The notes below the pieces were generated by a model. The model saw nothing but the letters and a program-made list of their open reading frames with translations, was not told where the DNA came from and made no database searches. A program made the translations under genes and the position numbers. DNA of 64,000 bases. Source: Pseudomonadota bacterium (GTDB taxonomy: Bacteria; Pseudomonadota; Gammaproteobacteria; Burkholderiales; Nitrosomonadaceae). Where the stretch lies: assembly GCA_018240285.1 (NCBI GenBank), contig JAFEGA010000005.1:1-64000 (forward strand), in the 5' to 3' direction. Positions 1 to 9,443 of this stretch are shown here, in pieces (the first letter of the stretch is position 1; each line of letters starts with the position of its first letter).

Positions 1-1375
1 CGCTTTAACTTCCTAAGACCCTTTCGTAATTACGGAGAAACTGAAACTGAACTCAAAGTTAAGATTCAAGACCTTTTCGACAAGGCGCGTAACAAGTGGG
101 GCGGTGTATTCCCAGATAGTGACAAGATAAACCTGACACCCAGCCATCTTGCCGTGTGTGTCTCATCGCTGGAAGGCGTAAAGCTGTTTAACTCCAGCCT
201 CGATGTGGTGGACGAAGCATTCGAATATCTTGTCAGCAAAAGCAGCAAGGGCGAAAAAGGGCAGTACTTTACGCCCCGCTATGTCATTGATATGTGCGTC
301 AAGATGCTCAACCCGCAAGAACAAGAAACTTTCATTGACACCGCCGCTGGGAGTTGCGGCTTCCCTGTTCACCACCGAGAAGAAGCCCGCCCGCTGCGAA
401 ACCTATGTGCAGGAAAAAGTTTTCGCCATTGATTTTGACGAAAAAGCCGTGCGTGTAGGTCGCACCCTAAATCTGATCGCGGGCGACGGCCAAACCAACG
501 TGCTACACCTGAATACGCTTGATTATGAACGCTGGAATCAAATGACTGGCGATGACACAATTCCTGGCGATCAAACATGGAAAGATACCTACAGCGAAGG
601 CTGGAAGCGGTTGCGCAAGCTGCGCGCCGCCAAAGACCAGAACCGCGATTTTGCTTTTGACATCCTGATGGCGAATCCGCCTTTTGCTGGCGACATCAAG
701 GAAACACGCATCCTTGCCAAGTATGAACTGGCGCGCACCGTCAGCCTCGACAAAGTGAATAATGTCGATGAAAACGACAAGAATATCGAGGATGCAACAA
801 ACCGCGCCCCGACCTTTCCTGAGTTCTTGCGCGTCAACCATGAAACCATCTACAAAATGGCCGATGGCACTTACCGCAAAGTGAAGGTCAAGCCGCAAAA
901 CACCGTAGGACGTGACATCCTGTGTATCGAGCGCAACCTGAATTTCATCAAGCCCGGCGGGCGCATGGCGATTGTATTGCCGCAAGGCCGCTTCAATAAT
1001 TCCAGTGACAAGGATATTCGCGAATATCTGGCTGACCATTGCCGCATTCTTGCCGTGGTAGGTTTGCACGGCAATGTTTTTAAACCACATACCGGCACTA
1101 AAACCAGCGTGCTTTTTGTGCAAAAGTGGCACGACGAATTGTGCCCACGGGTGGACGATTACTCTATTTTCTTCGCCACCATGAAGGAGCCGAGCAAGGA
1201 CAATTCTGGCGACAAAATCTACGTGAAGAATGCCGACGGCACACCGCTACTCGACGACCACGGACATCTGATCGTCAAGCATGACCTCTTCAATCACGAC
1301 GGCAAGACGCAGGACAGCATCGCCGAAGCCTTCATCGAATTTGCCAAGAAGGAGCGGCTCAGTTTTTTTCGCTAG
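1..1375 (+). pseudogene. hsdM: Type I restriction-modification DNA methyltransferase subunit, 5' end outside window, frameshifted
   Basis: N6-adenine methylase (M) subunit of a type I R-M system. Frame 1 is open from base 1 and runs through GQYFTPRYVIDMCV and the SAM-binding motif DTAAGSCGF (GSGGF in most relatives). The homologous reading then continues in frame 2 with CETYVQEKVFAIDFDEKAVR, so the frame breaks near 370-380; several residues that usually follow FPVH also seem to be missing. The catalytic motif ANPPF lies in the intact second part (about 675). The second part ends at 1375 just after a run of seven T. The hsdS reading follows in another frame. No hsdR is visible, so it is upstream or lost. 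A sequencing error cannot be excluded, but a small deletion fits better. The methylase is probably inactive. Confidence 0.8.
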
Positions 1376-1404
1376 GCCCTTTCGATGAAGTCCGTTACCG
1401 GGCG

Positions 1405-2823
1405 TTGTTGGAAGGGCTGGAAATAAGTGAAGTGTTCTTTTCGTACGTAGAGAAAGAGAGCAATACCTTTCGATTTGATGATGATTATTTTAGTAAATCC
1501 AACATTGAGAATCAAAAACTGATACGCAAAAAGGCTTATGAAAAACTATCCAACCTGTCCTATTTAATAACCGATTTTGGGGCTTTTTCTCAAATGAATT
1601 TTGTTTCCTATGAAGAGTCTGGAGTGCTTTTCCTGAGAAATCAAAATATAAAAAATAACTTAGTATCTACTGCCGATAGCGTCTGTATCACCGATGAAGC
1701 CTATAACAGATTGTCCTTAAAGCTAGCTGAGGGCGATGTACTGATTCCAAGAGTCGGAACTCTTGGAGGGGCTGCGGTTATTCAGGCTAAGCATTTACCT
1801 TGCTCAGCAAACCAAAATTTAGCGCAGATAAAGCCAAACCTAAATCGAATCAACACATACTTCTTGTCCACATTCCTTTGTTCTAAGTTTGGATATTCGC
1901 AAGTTTTAAAATCAGCTACTGGCAATGTCCAGCCTTGGTTAAATCTGGAAAATATTGGAAATATTGAAATTCCGCTTGTATCGAAAGAGTTTCAATCGCA
2001 AATTGAAGCGACTGTCCTTGCGGCAATTGCATCGACTGATAAAGCTAACACATCCTATGCTAAAGCCGAGTCATTGCTGCTCGACGCACTGGGTATGGCG
2101 AACTTCTCATCCAACACCGAAGCAATCAACGTCAAAACCTTTAAGGCATCATTTGTCGCCACAGGACGTTTGGATGCGGAGTATTACCAGCCGAAGTATG
2201 AAGATTTTGAGCGCATGGTTGTTAATCATCCGCTCGGGTTTACGACAATTGCTTCTGAATACGAACTTATAAAGCAAACCTCAAATCGGGATAAATCAGC
2301 TTACAACTACATTGAAATTGGCGATATAAATGTGAGCGATGGTGCGGCAAGCTTTAATTGCTTTGACGTTGAGGAATTACCGGACAACGCGAAGCTTGAA
2401 GCGAAGCGGGGCGATTTGCTGATTTCTAAAGTTCGCCCTAATCGTGGCGCTGTGGCCATTATTGATTTCGATGATGCCGACTTGATTGTAAGCGGTGCAT
2501 TTACCGTGCTGCGCGAGAAAGAAGTATCTGTATTTCACAACGAGACATTAAAGGTTCTATTGCGAACAAAAATGTATCGCGAGTGGATGCTGAAATTTAA
2601 CATCGGCACACAGTACCCGGTTATCCGCGACGAAGATATATTGAACCTGCCAATACCTTGTATTGATGAGCCAACGCAAGAAAAAATCGCTGCCCTCGTC
2701 AAAGAGAGCTTTTCACTCAAGGCTGAAAGCGAACGCCTCCTGGACGTTGCCAAGCGCGCGGTGGAAATCGCCATTGAGCAGGATGAAAATGCGGGCATGG
2801 CGTACATTGAGTCAAATTCATGA
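1405..2823 (+). CDS. hsdS: Type I restriction-modification specificity subunit
   Basis: DNA-recognition (S) subunit, about 472 residues, with two target-recognition halves. The first half runs to about residue 220 and the second begins near FVATGRLDAEYYQPKYEDF; each ends in a helical spacer rich in Ala, Glu and Lys, as usual for HsdS. The TTG start at 1405 is only the first available start codon. The family-like stretch PFDEVRYRALLEGLE already begins upstream, continuous in this frame back to the T7 run at 1363-1369, where the hsdM frame ends. Either translation enters by a frame slip, or an ATT or lost start is used, or the run has lost a base. The gene converges on the integrase with 14 bases between them. 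Confidence 0.8.
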   Translation: MLEGLEISEVFFSYVEKESNTFRFDDDYFSKSNIENQKLIRKKAYEKLSNLSYLITDFGAFSQMNFVSYEESGVLFLRNQNIKNNLVSTADSVCITDEAYNRLSLKLAEGDVLIPRVGTLGGAAVIQAKHLPCSANQNLAQIKPNLNRINTYFLSTFLCSKFGYSQVLKSATGNVQPWLNLENIGNIEIPLVSKEFQSQIEATVLAAIASTDKANTSYAKAESLLLDALGMANFSSNTEAINVKTFKASFVATGRLDAEYYQPKYEDFERMVVNHPLGFTTIASEYELIKQTSNRDKSAYNYIEIGDINVSDGAASFNCFDVEELPDNAKLEAKRGDLLISKVRPNRGAVAIIDFDDADLIVSGAFTVLREKEVSVFHNETLKVLLRTKMYREWMLKFNIGTQYPVIRDEDILNLPIPCIDEPTQEKIAALVKESFSLKAESERLLDVAKRAVEIAIEQDENAGMAYIESNS

Positions 2824-2837
2824 GCGGTGATTTTTCG

Positions 2838-4103
2838 TCACGCCTTTTTGTGCAGCGGTATCACGTCCGCCCCAGCCTTGAGTTTATCCAGATAGTCCGC
2901 CCACTGTTGCATCATCTTGCGGCGCTCGACAAGGTGCGCGGTACGGTTGTAGGCACGCCCATTCGGGTCGCGCACGGCATGGGCAAGCTGGTGTTCGATA
3001 AAGTCGGGGCGCACCTGTAGCACTTCATCCAGAATCGTGCGCGCCATTGCCCGGAAGCCGTGGCCGCTCATTTCATCCTTGGCAAAACCCATACGCCGCA
3101 ATGCTGCCAGTATGGCGTTGTCAGACATCGGCCTGCCATTGGTGCGCGCGCCCGGAAATACATAGCGCCCATCGCCGGTGAGCGCGTGAAGCTCGCGCAG
3201 AACTTCCACTGCTTGAGTAGATAAGGGGACGAGGTGCGGTTCGCGCATTTTCATCCGCTCGGCGGGTATGTTCCATTTCGCTTTGTCGAGGTCAATTTCC
3301 GCCCATTCCGCCTTGCGCAGTTCGCCGGGGCGCACGAATACTATAGGGGCGATGCGCAGGGCGCATTTGGTCACAAAATAACCTTGATAACCATCTATAG
3401 CCCGAAGTAGTCCTCCTATGGCCTTGGGGTCAGTAATTGCGGCATGATGAGTTTGCTTGACTGAAGGAAGTGCGCCGCGCAGATCAGGTGATGGATCGCG
3501 TTCGGCGCGCCCGGTTGCTATGGCGTAGCGGAATATCTGCCCGCAATTTTGGTGCGCCCGGTGTGCCGTTTCAACCGCGCCGCGCTCTTCGATTCTGCGC
3601 AATGCTGCCAGCAATTCCGGGGCGGTTATGCTGGCAATGGGCCGTTTGCCTATCCACGGGAAAATATCGCGCTCTAGGCGTCGGATAATTTTATCCGCGT
3701 GGGAGGGTGCCCACTCTGCCGAAAACTTGGCAAACCACTCCCGCGCCACTTCCTCGAAAGAATCCACGGCGGGCAACCCATCGGCAATGCGTTTATCGGC
3801 TTCCAGCGCCTTGGCTTGTTGCACCTTGCTCGCCTTGCGTACATCGCTGGGATCAGTGCCTGCCGCTACCAATTGCCGCGCTTCATCCGCCTTGTTGCGC
3901 GCCGCTTTTAGTCCGGTGTCGGGATATACACCAATGGAAAGGGTTTTGCGCTTGCCGCCAATGCTGTAATCCAAGCGCCACCACTTTGCACCGTTTGGTT
4001 TGATCAGCAGATAAAGCCCATCCCCGTCATTCAGGCGAAGTGTAGCGTCCGTGGATTTGGTGTTGCGGATAGCCACATCCGTCTTGATTAGGTGTCGCGC
4101 CAT
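2838..4103 (-). CDS. Tyrosine recombinase, P4-type island integrase
   Basis: Site-specific recombinase of 421 residues. The N-terminal DUF4102 arm-binding domain (about 1-90; GDGLYLLIKPNGAKWWR) is followed by a core-binding region and the catalytic domain. Visible catalytic residues are Arg in RPGELRKAEW, His and Arg in GHGFRAMA, His in HQLAHAV and the nucleophile Tyr in GRAYNRT. The ATG at 4103 has GGGAG eight bases upstream. The start faces the 3' end of ssrA 190 bases away, the usual arrangement when this family inserts in a tRNA or tmRNA gene; the R-M genes then lie inside the island. Five CAGTAAC heptamers cover its promoter, one of them between the ribosome site and the start. Confidence 0.93.
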   Translation of the reverse strand: MARHLIKTDVAIRNTKSTDATLRLNDGDGLYLLIKPNGAKWWRLDYSIGGKRKTLSIGVYPDTGLKAARNKADEARQLVAAGTDPSDVRKASKVQQAKALEADKRIADGLPAVDSFEEVAREWFAKFSAEWAPSHADKIIRRLERDIFPWIGKRPIASITAPELLAALRRIEERGAVETAHRAHQNCGQIFRYAIATGRAERDPSPDLRGALPSVKQTHHAAITDPKAIGGLLRAIDGYQGYFVTKCALRIAPIVFVRPGELRKAEWAEIDLDKAKWNIPAERMKMREPHLVPLSTQAVEVLRELHALTGDGRYVFPGARTNGRPMSDNAILAALRRMGFAKDEMSGHGFRAMARTILDEVLQVRPDFIEHQLAHAVRDPNGRAYNRTAHLVERRKMMQQWADYLDKLKAGADVIPLHKKA

Positions 4104-4105
4104 TG

Positions 4106-4180
4106 CAGTAACTCCCGCAAAAAATGCAGTAACTTTTCAGAAAAAAACAGTAACAGGGGGTGTTACTGCATAAGTTACTG
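4106..4180. repeat. Five CAGTAAC heptamers upstream of the integrase (candidate arm-type or operator sites)
   Basis: CAGTAAC occurs at 4106, 4127 and 4148 on the + strand and as GTTACTG at 4162 and 4174, within 75 bases. Four of the five are preceded by TG (TGCAGTAAC). Iterated short sites next to an integrase gene and an attachment site suggest arm-type binding sites for the recombinase or an excisionase, or an autorepression operator. The repeats are seen directly; the role is inferred. Confidence 0.7.
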
Positions 4181-4225
4181 CATAAAACGCCGGATTGCAA
4201 TGGATATTACTAGAATACTTTGGAC

Positions 4226-4272
4226 AATAAAAAGGCCATAAACCTTGATTTTATTAGGTTTTCTGGCCTTTC
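4226..4272 (-). terminator. Rho-independent terminator of ssrA
   Basis: On the minus strand AGAAAGGCCAGAAAACC pairs with GGTTTATGGCCTTT across an AT-rich loop, followed by a T run. It starts about 24 bases beyond the 3' end of the tmRNA. Confidence 0.85.
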
Positions 4273-4295
4273 TAGGACTTCCTTAAATCTTAAAA

Positions 4296-4655
4296 TGGTG
4301 GAGGCGGCGGGAATTGAACCCGCGTCCGCAAGCCCTCTACAGACAGTTCTACATACTTAGCCTGATTATTTGATTTGACCTGGCAACCGCCAACCGGCAG
4401 GCTGATGACAGGCGAGTCACCTATTGTTTAACGTTCTATAAAGTGACCCTACAGAACGCGATCCCCGTTAGTGACTCTGCTGTCTGTTGCCAGACCCGGC
4501 GTTGAGGCCCACCGGTGCAGAGGCTAGCCGATTAAGCGGCTAAAGCGTAGTTTTCGTCGTTTGCGACTATTGTTTTCAGATGGATTTACGAGGTAATCTG
4601 ATCCTCGGTATGCCCTGCGCTGCTTTGCAACCCACGTCGAAACCGGATCGCCCCC
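4296..4655 (-). ncRNA. ssrA: Transfer-messenger RNA (tmRNA)
   Basis: Rescues stalled ribosomes by acting as tRNA-Ala and then as mRNA for a degradation tag. The 5' end GGGGGCGATCC pairs with the 3' GCCGCCTCC before ACCA, with the G-U pair at position 3 expected of an alanine acceptor. The T arm (GGGTTCAATTCCC) is visible near the 3' end. The tag reading frame at 4564-4532 encodes ANDENYALAA followed by TAA. The length of about 360 bases is normal. The 3' end at 4296 faces the integrase gene and is the likely island attachment site; the gene remains complete. Confidence 0.96.
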
Positions 4656-4748
4656 GAGTATTCGTAATGGTTGTGCATAGGATAGTAATGGTACGGAAAA
4701 GTTCAAATCCTATGAGTGCGCATTTTAGCAGAAACAGCGAGTGTTTCT

Positions 4749-5396
4749 TTAAAGATAAGCGAGCAGTTCTTCGGGATGATCGATTAGATACCGGGCGCCC
4801 CACGTTTCGGGCGGCTGATCGTTGCCCAGATAGCCATAGCGTGCCACGACCGGCTGCATACCGGCTGCCAGGCTGGCCTGAACGTCGCGGATGTCGTCGC
4901 CGAGATAGATGCAATGCGCTGGGGAAACGGCGATTTTGGTGCTGGCCGTTAACAACGGTTCCGGGTGCGGCTTGGTATTTGCCAGCTCATCGCCGCAAAC
5001 GACACAGGCGACGCGTTGCGCCAGGCCGAGCGTTTCAATCAGCGGGTGGGCGAACCGGGCCGGTTTATTGGTGACGATGCCCCAGGGCAGGTTGCGCTGC
5101 TCCAGCTGGTCGAGCAGTTCGCCGACACCCGGGAATAAGCAGGTATCTTGGCACAAGCGTTGTGTATAGAAATCCAAAAATTCGTCGCGCATGGATTCAT
5201 AGCCGGTGTCGCCCGGTTTGATGTTGAAGCCAAGCCCCAATAAGCCGCGCGAACCGGCGGAAGCCAACGGGCGGATTTGTGCGATGGATAGTTCGGACAG
5301 GCCGCGCGCAGTGCGTTGCCGGTTGAGTGCATGGCCGAGATCCGGTGCGGTATCGGCCAATGTGCCATCGAAATCGAAAAGTACGGCTTTAATCAT
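4749..5396 (-). CDS. gph: Phosphoglycolate phosphatase (HAD family)
   Basis: Removes phosphate from 2-phosphoglycolate, formed in DNA repair and by the RuBisCO oxygenase reaction, so it is useful in a carbon-fixing autotroph. The protein has 215 residues. HAD motif I is DFDGTLADT (residues 7-15), motif II TNKP, motif III the Lys in NTKPHPEP, and motif IV GDDIRD. The cap domain lies between motifs I and II. It follows ubiG with 40 bases between, the gene order common in betaproteobacteria, and is probably co-transcribed with it. Confidence 0.9.
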   Translation of the reverse strand: MIKAVLFDFDGTLADTAPDLGHALNRQRTARGLSELSIAQIRPLASAGSRGLLGLGFNIKPGDTGYESMRDEFLDFYTQRLCQDTCLFPGVGELLDQLEQRNLPWGIVTNKPARFAHPLIETLGLAQRVACVVCGDELANTKPHPEPLLTASTKIAVSPAHCIYLGDDIRDVQASLAAGMQPVVARYGYLGNDQPPETWGARYLIDHPEELLAYL

Positions 5397-5436
5397 GAAT
5401 CAACGGATGCGGAAGGAATGACAGAGTGGTGCCGGA

Positions 5437-6144
5437 TTAATTGCGGTAAGCCATGATGTAGTTGACGTCGGTATCGTTTTCCAAAGCATAGACTTTGGTA
5501 ATCGGGTTGTACGTCATGCCGATCAGCTCTTCATCTGTCAAACCGGCGTTGCGCGCCATGCGGGCCAGTTCGGACGGCTTGATGAATTTGGCGTATTCAT
5601 GCGTGCCGCGCGGCAGTAGCTTGAGGACATATTCCGCGCCGATGATGGCAAACAAATAGGATTTCGGATTACGGTTGATGGTCGAGAAGAATACCCAGCC
5701 GCCCGGTTTGGCCAATTGCGCGCAGGAGCGGATGACGCTCATGGGATCGGGCACATGTTCGAGCATTTCCATGCAGGTGACCACATCGTAATGTTGCGGT
5801 TGTTCTTTGGCGAGCGATTCCGTGCTGATCTTGCGGTATTCGACGTGATGCCCGCTTTCCAGTAGATGCAGCTTGGCGACTTTGAGCGCTTTGTCGCCGA
5901 GATCGATGCCGGTGACATGCGCGCCCATCGACGCCATGCCTTCCGACAAAATGCCGCCGCCGCAACCGACATCCAAAACTGTTTTTCCGGTCAATCCGCC
6001 GGTCAGGTCATTGATGTAATTCAGGCGCAACGGGTTGATTTCATGCAATGGCTTGAATTCGCTGTTGGGATCCCACCAGCGGTGAGCGAGTTGACTGAAT
6101 TTTTCCAGTTCCAGCGGGTCAGCGTTGATGCCGTCATTTTCCAT
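5437..6144 (-). CDS. ubiG: Ubiquinone biosynthesis O-methyltransferase
   Basis: Carries out both O-methylations of ubiquinone synthesis using SAM. The protein has 235 residues with SAM motif [15 protein letters not shown] and the post-motif region EMLEHVPDP. The reading frame is open further upstream, but the ATG at 6144 has AAAGGA six bases before it and lies just after the mtaD stop, so I take it as the start. The [21 protein letters not shown]-terminus and the AHRWWDP element are typical of UbiG. It sits between mtaD and gph on the same strand. Confidence 0.94.
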   Translation of the reverse strand: MENDGINADPLELEKFSQLAHRWWDPNSEFKPLHEINPLRLNYINDLTGGLTGKTVLDVGCGGGILSEGMASMGAHVTGIDLGDKALKVAKLHLLESGHHVEYRKISTESLAKEQPQHYDVVTCMEMLEHVPDPMSVIRSCAQLAKPGGWVFFSTINRNPKSYLFAIIGAEYVLKLLPRGTHEYAKFIKPSELARMARNAGLTDEELIGMTYNPITKVYALENDTDVNYIMAYRN

Positions 6145-6160
6145 ATGCGTTCCTTTGTGC

Positions 6161-7492
6161 CTAGTGTTGAGATGTTGCTGTGATACGTTCATACCAATAC
6201 GCCGCACGGTACTGCAATTCAACCGGGTTGAGCGTCGTCAGTTCTTTGTCTTGCAGCAGCATTTTACCATTTACCCACACATGGCTCACTTGTTCGCGGC
6301 TTGCTGTGTAAACCAAATGTGAGACCGGGTCGTAGCACGGTGTGAGATTGAGATCGGAGAAATTGACCGCCGTGATGTCAGCTGCTTTGCCGATGGTCAA
6401 TGAGCCGGTGATTTTTGCCAATCCTAATGCCCTGGCGCCGTTTAAGGTGGCCATTTGCAAAGCTTGGTGCGCCGGCAGGGTATCGGCGTGGCCGCTGATC
6501 GCTTTTGCCAGCAGCGCTGCCAGGTGCATTTCTTCAAACATATCCAGGCGATTGTTGCTGGCTGCGCCATCGGTGCCAAGACCGACATTGACACCCTGAT
6601 TCAGTAGAGGCGCTATCGGAGCTAATCCGCTGGCGAGCTTCATGTTGGAAGAGGGACAGTGCGCGATATGGCAGCCGTATTGATGCACGAGTTTTATTTC
6701 ATGATCGGACAAGTGCGCCATATGCACGGCAATCAGATCCGGACTGAGCAGGCCTAGTTGCTGAAAACGTTCAATCGGCCGCACGCCTGAGGATTGCAAG
6801 CTTAAGCGGATTTCGTCCTGCGTTTCGTGCAAATGCGTGTGGATAGGTACATTCAATTGTTCTGCATAAGTCAGTATGCTGCGGAAGGTATTGTCGCTGA
6901 CGGTGTAGGGCGCGTGCGGTGCAAAACAGAAAGACAGCAGCGGATGCTGATATTGATCGCGCAATTGCAACCCTTTGGCCAGATAATCGTCCGCATCGCT
7001 GGCGTAGGCGGTTGGAAAGTCGATTACCACCATGCCGATGGCGGCACGCATACCGGAGCTGATGACTGCTTGCGCGCAAGATTCCGGGAAAAAATACATG
7101 TCGTTGAAGCAGGTGATGCCGCCCTTGATCATCTCGGCGCACGCGAGTTGAACGCCGTCTAGTACAAACTGCGCGTTAACATGGCGGTTTTCTACTGGCC
7201 AAATGTGTTGATGGAGCCATTCCATTAACGGTAAATCATCGGCCATTCCACGCATCAGGGTCATGGCAGCGTGGGTATGCAGATTAATTAATCCAGGAAT
7301 TAAAACGTGATCGTTCAGCGTGATTGTTTGCCAGGGTTGGTAACGGAGCTTTGCTTCGGATACCGGCAAAATGTCCCGGATGATTCCTTGATCGACGGCG
7401 ATGGCGTGTTGATTGAGAACAATCCCGGCTGGTTCAACGGGAATAATCCATTTTGCTTCTATCAGAGTATCGATTGGCTGCAAACCGTTCAT
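6161..7492 (-). CDS. mtaD: 5-methylthioadenosine / S-adenosylhomocysteine deaminase
   Basis: Amidohydrolase that deaminates S-adenosylhomocysteine and methylthioadenosine, clearing by-products of SAM use such as the UbiG reaction encoded next door. It has 443 residues. The metal-binding [11 protein letters not shown] motif, the His in THLHETQDE, and the later [13 protein letters not shown] and GTDGAASNN elements are all present. The frame extends upstream to 7528, but that part runs into the ompA terminator hairpin, so the ATG at 7492 is the likely start. Some annotations call this family TRZ/ATZ hydrolase or guanine deaminase-like; the methylthioadenosine assignment rests on family resemblance and context. 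Confidence 0.85.
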   Translation of the reverse strand: MNGLQPIDTLIEAKWIIPVEPAGIVLNQHAIAVDQGIIRDILPVSEAKLRYQPWQTITLNDHVLIPGLINLHTHAAMTLMRGMADDLPLMEWLHQHIWPVENRHVNAQFVLDGVQLACAEMIKGGITCFNDMYFFPESCAQAVISSGMRAAIGMVVIDFPTAYASDADDYLAKGLQLRDQYQHPLLSFCFAPHAPYTVSDNTFRSILTYAEQLNVPIHTHLHETQDEIRLSLQSSGVRPIERFQQLGLLSPDLIAVHMAHLSDHEIKLVHQYGCHIAHCPSSNMKLASGLAPIAPLLNQGVNVGLGTDGAASNNRLDMFEEMHLAALLAKAISGHADTLPAHQALQMATLNGARALGLAKITGSLTIGKAADITAVNFSDLNLTPCYDPVSHLVYTASREQVSHVWVNGKMLLQDKELTTLNPVELQYRAAYWYERITATSQH

Positions 7493-7514
7493 GCGCTTTG
7501 CGTAGGCAGAAAGA

Positions 7515-7546
7515 AAAAAGCCCTGCACATTTAGGCAGGGCTTTTT
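7515..7546 (-). terminator. Rho-independent terminator of the ompA-like gene
   Basis: AAAAAGCCCTGC and GCAGGGCTTTTT form a perfect 12-bp stem with an 8-base loop, followed on the minus strand by further T. It lies 27 bases past the ompA stop. Confidence 0.88.
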
Positions 7547-7572
7547 GAGTTAAAAAGATTGCCGGTATTCGC

Positions 7573-8256
7573 TTATCGGGTACCTGCTACTTCGATTTCA
7601 ACACGGCGATCCGGTGCCAGGCACTCAATCAAAGCTTTGTTTTTTTTGTCGCCAACGCAGCTATTTCCAGTCACAGGATTTGCTTCGCCTTTTCCGTCGA
7701 CGAAGACACGGCTTGGCTCTATGCCTCTTGAAACCAAGTGCGCTTTAACAGATTCGGCGCGGCGCACGGAAAGTTTTTTGTTGTAATCATCAGATCCGAT
7801 ACGATCAGCGTAGCCCACTGCAATAATGGTATCGTATTTAAGACCTTTTATGCCATTAACGAACTCATTCAAAGATTGAATGCCATTGGGTTTAAGTTTG
7901 GCGCTGTCGAAGTCAAATAATGCATCGGCAGAAAATGTAATTTTCTCCGGTGCAGTTTTGGCAGCTGCTGCACCAGCAGCTGGGGCTCCAGCTGCTGCGG
8001 CTGCATCTTCCGGTTTCTTAACAAGATCTGGATCACATTCGTGAATTGCCATGGCCGGTGTCCAGTAACCGGTGCGCCAGCATAATCCTGTTGTGTTTCG
8101 TGCAACTACACCGCGATCGTCAACACCATAAGCTTCAGGCTTTTTTACGGATTTATCTTTATCAATAACTATTTCTTGTGCCAAAACAGCACCAGAAAAC
8201 ATTGCCGGTATAAGAATCATTCCCATGAGAGTATTTTTAGCTGATATTTTCTTCAT
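7573..8256 (-). CDS. OmpA-family outer membrane protein
   Basis: Outer-membrane or periplasmic peptidoglycan-binding protein of 227 residues. A signal peptide ends near SGAVLAQE. A short middle region contains RTGYWTPAMA and an Ala-rich linker; the C-terminal OmpA domain (about 105-225) carries FDFDSAKLKPNG, the diagnostic GYADRIGSDDYNKKLSVRRA and the FVDGKGEANPV segment. No eight-stranded barrel domain is obvious, so it resembles the short OmpA-like proteins of betaproteobacteria. The ATG at 8256 is preceded by AAAGGA with seven bases spacing. It has its own strong terminator, consistent with monocistronic high expression. Confidence 0.9.
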   Translation of the reverse strand: MKKISAKNTLMGMILIPAMFSGAVLAQEIVIDKDKSVKKPEAYGVDDRGVVARNTTGLCWRTGYWTPAMAIHECDPDLVKKPEDAAAAAGAPAAGAAAAKTAPEKITFSADALFDFDSAKLKPNGIQSLNEFVNGIKGLKYDTIIAVGYADRIGSDDYNKKLSVRRAESVKAHLVSRGIEPSRVFVDGKGEANPVTGNSCVGDKKNKALIECLAPDRRVEIEVAGTR

Positions 8257-8695
8257 GCTGTTGTCCTTTTTAATGAAAACTACGGATTTTATATTGATAA
8301 TGCAAAAAAGCACTTTGCATCTTGCATCTGAAAACTTTCTGGCATTCTACTACTTCAAGCTTTTTAGTGTGCAATTATCAGTTTGTTTGTTTATTTTATC
8401 AAATCAATATGTTGTAAAATTGCAACAAAACTGTACAGCTTGTCGAGCTGAAATAAAGTTAATTATCTTGTGCGATTAAGTGATTGCTCATTGATATCTT
8501 TCATAACAGAATTAATGACATGCCAATAAATAATGTTCTTTTACATGTGATACGTATGTTTGAATCGTGCTGAAGCCGGTGAATTATCGGCTTATCGGTC
8601 GTATACTGTCAGGCCACCAAAATTGTGAGATTTTGTACGTACTAAATGGAAAGAAAATTATTGATGAAAGCTTTCGGTCTCAGAGATAGTGTTAT
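8257..8695. other. Intergenic region between divergent ompA and ABC transporter genes
   Basis: About 440 AT-rich bases containing the promoters of two divergent transcription units. I see no convincing ORF, RNA gene or repeat. Open frames here have no coding character or ribosome site. Confidence 0.6.
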
Positions 8696-9424
8696 ATGAC
8701 TGACGAAACAGCGGGCTTAACCTTATCGGCGCGCGATCTGTGGCGTAAATACGATCATTTTGTTGCCGTGCATGAAGTCAATTTGCAATTAAAGCGCGGC
8801 GAGGTGCTGGGGTTACTCGGCCCTAACGGCGCAGGCAAAAGCACCACATTGCGTATGCTGACGGGTAACTTGGCGCCGAGTCACGGAAGTATTGCGATTT
8901 GCGGTATCGATTTGCTGGAAAAACCGCGGGAAGCCAAATCGCATTTGGGTTTTTTACCCGAGATTCCACCGCTTTATTTGGATATGACTGTGGACGAATA
9001 TTTGCTGTTTGCCGCGCGGCTGCACCAAGTCAACAAAAAATCAATCAAAGCGGCGCTACATGATGTGAAACAACGATGTGGCCTGGAGCATCACGGCGGG
9101 GATTTGCTCGGTACCTTATCGAAAGGTTATCAGCAACGTGCCGGCATTGCGCAAGCTATCGTTCATCATCCGGATGTAATTATTCTCGATGAACCGACGG
9201 TGGGGCTTGATCCCAATCAGATGCGTGAGATCCGCGAGTTGATCCGGGAGTTGAGTACTGATAGCAGTGTGATTTTGTCGACCCATATTCTGTCCGAGGT
9301 TGAGAATGTTTGTGACCGGATACAGCTCATGCATAAGGGCAGTGTGGTATTCGATCAAACCGTGGCGGATTTGCATCGGCAGGGGCGCAACCTGGAGATG
9401 GTTTTTACGCAGCTGACGCAATGA
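8696..9424 (+). CDS. ABC transporter ATP-binding protein (Gld/Nat type)
   Basis: ATPase of an ABC exporter, 242 residues. Walker A is GPNGAGKST (about 43-51), the signature is LSKGYQQRAGIAQAI, Walker B is VIILDEPTVGLDP and the switch His is in STHILSEVE. It starts a tight four-gene run with the permease, a GldG-like protein and a DUF4340 protein. This set is related to the gliding-associated GldAFG system of Bacteroidetes and occurs in many non-gliding proteobacteria; its substrate is unknown. The first gene is probably driven by a promoter in the gap upstream. Confidence 0.9.
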   Translation: MTDETAGLTLSARDLWRKYDHFVAVHEVNLQLKRGEVLGLLGPNGAGKSTTLRMLTGNLAPSHGSIAICGIDLLEKPREAKSHLGFLPEIPPLYLDMTVDEYLLFAARLHQVNKKSIKAALHDVKQRCGLEHHGGDLLGTLSKGYQQRAGIAQAIVHHPDVIILDEPTVGLDPNQMREIRELIRELSTDSSVILSTHILSEVENVCDRIQLMHKGSVVFDQTVADLHRQGRNLEMVFTQLTQ

Positions 9425-9443
9425 GCAAACCGGGATTTTCAAG

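Noticed and set aside
7493..7528. Longer mtaD start
   Set aside because: The extra codons coincide with the ompA terminator hairpin.
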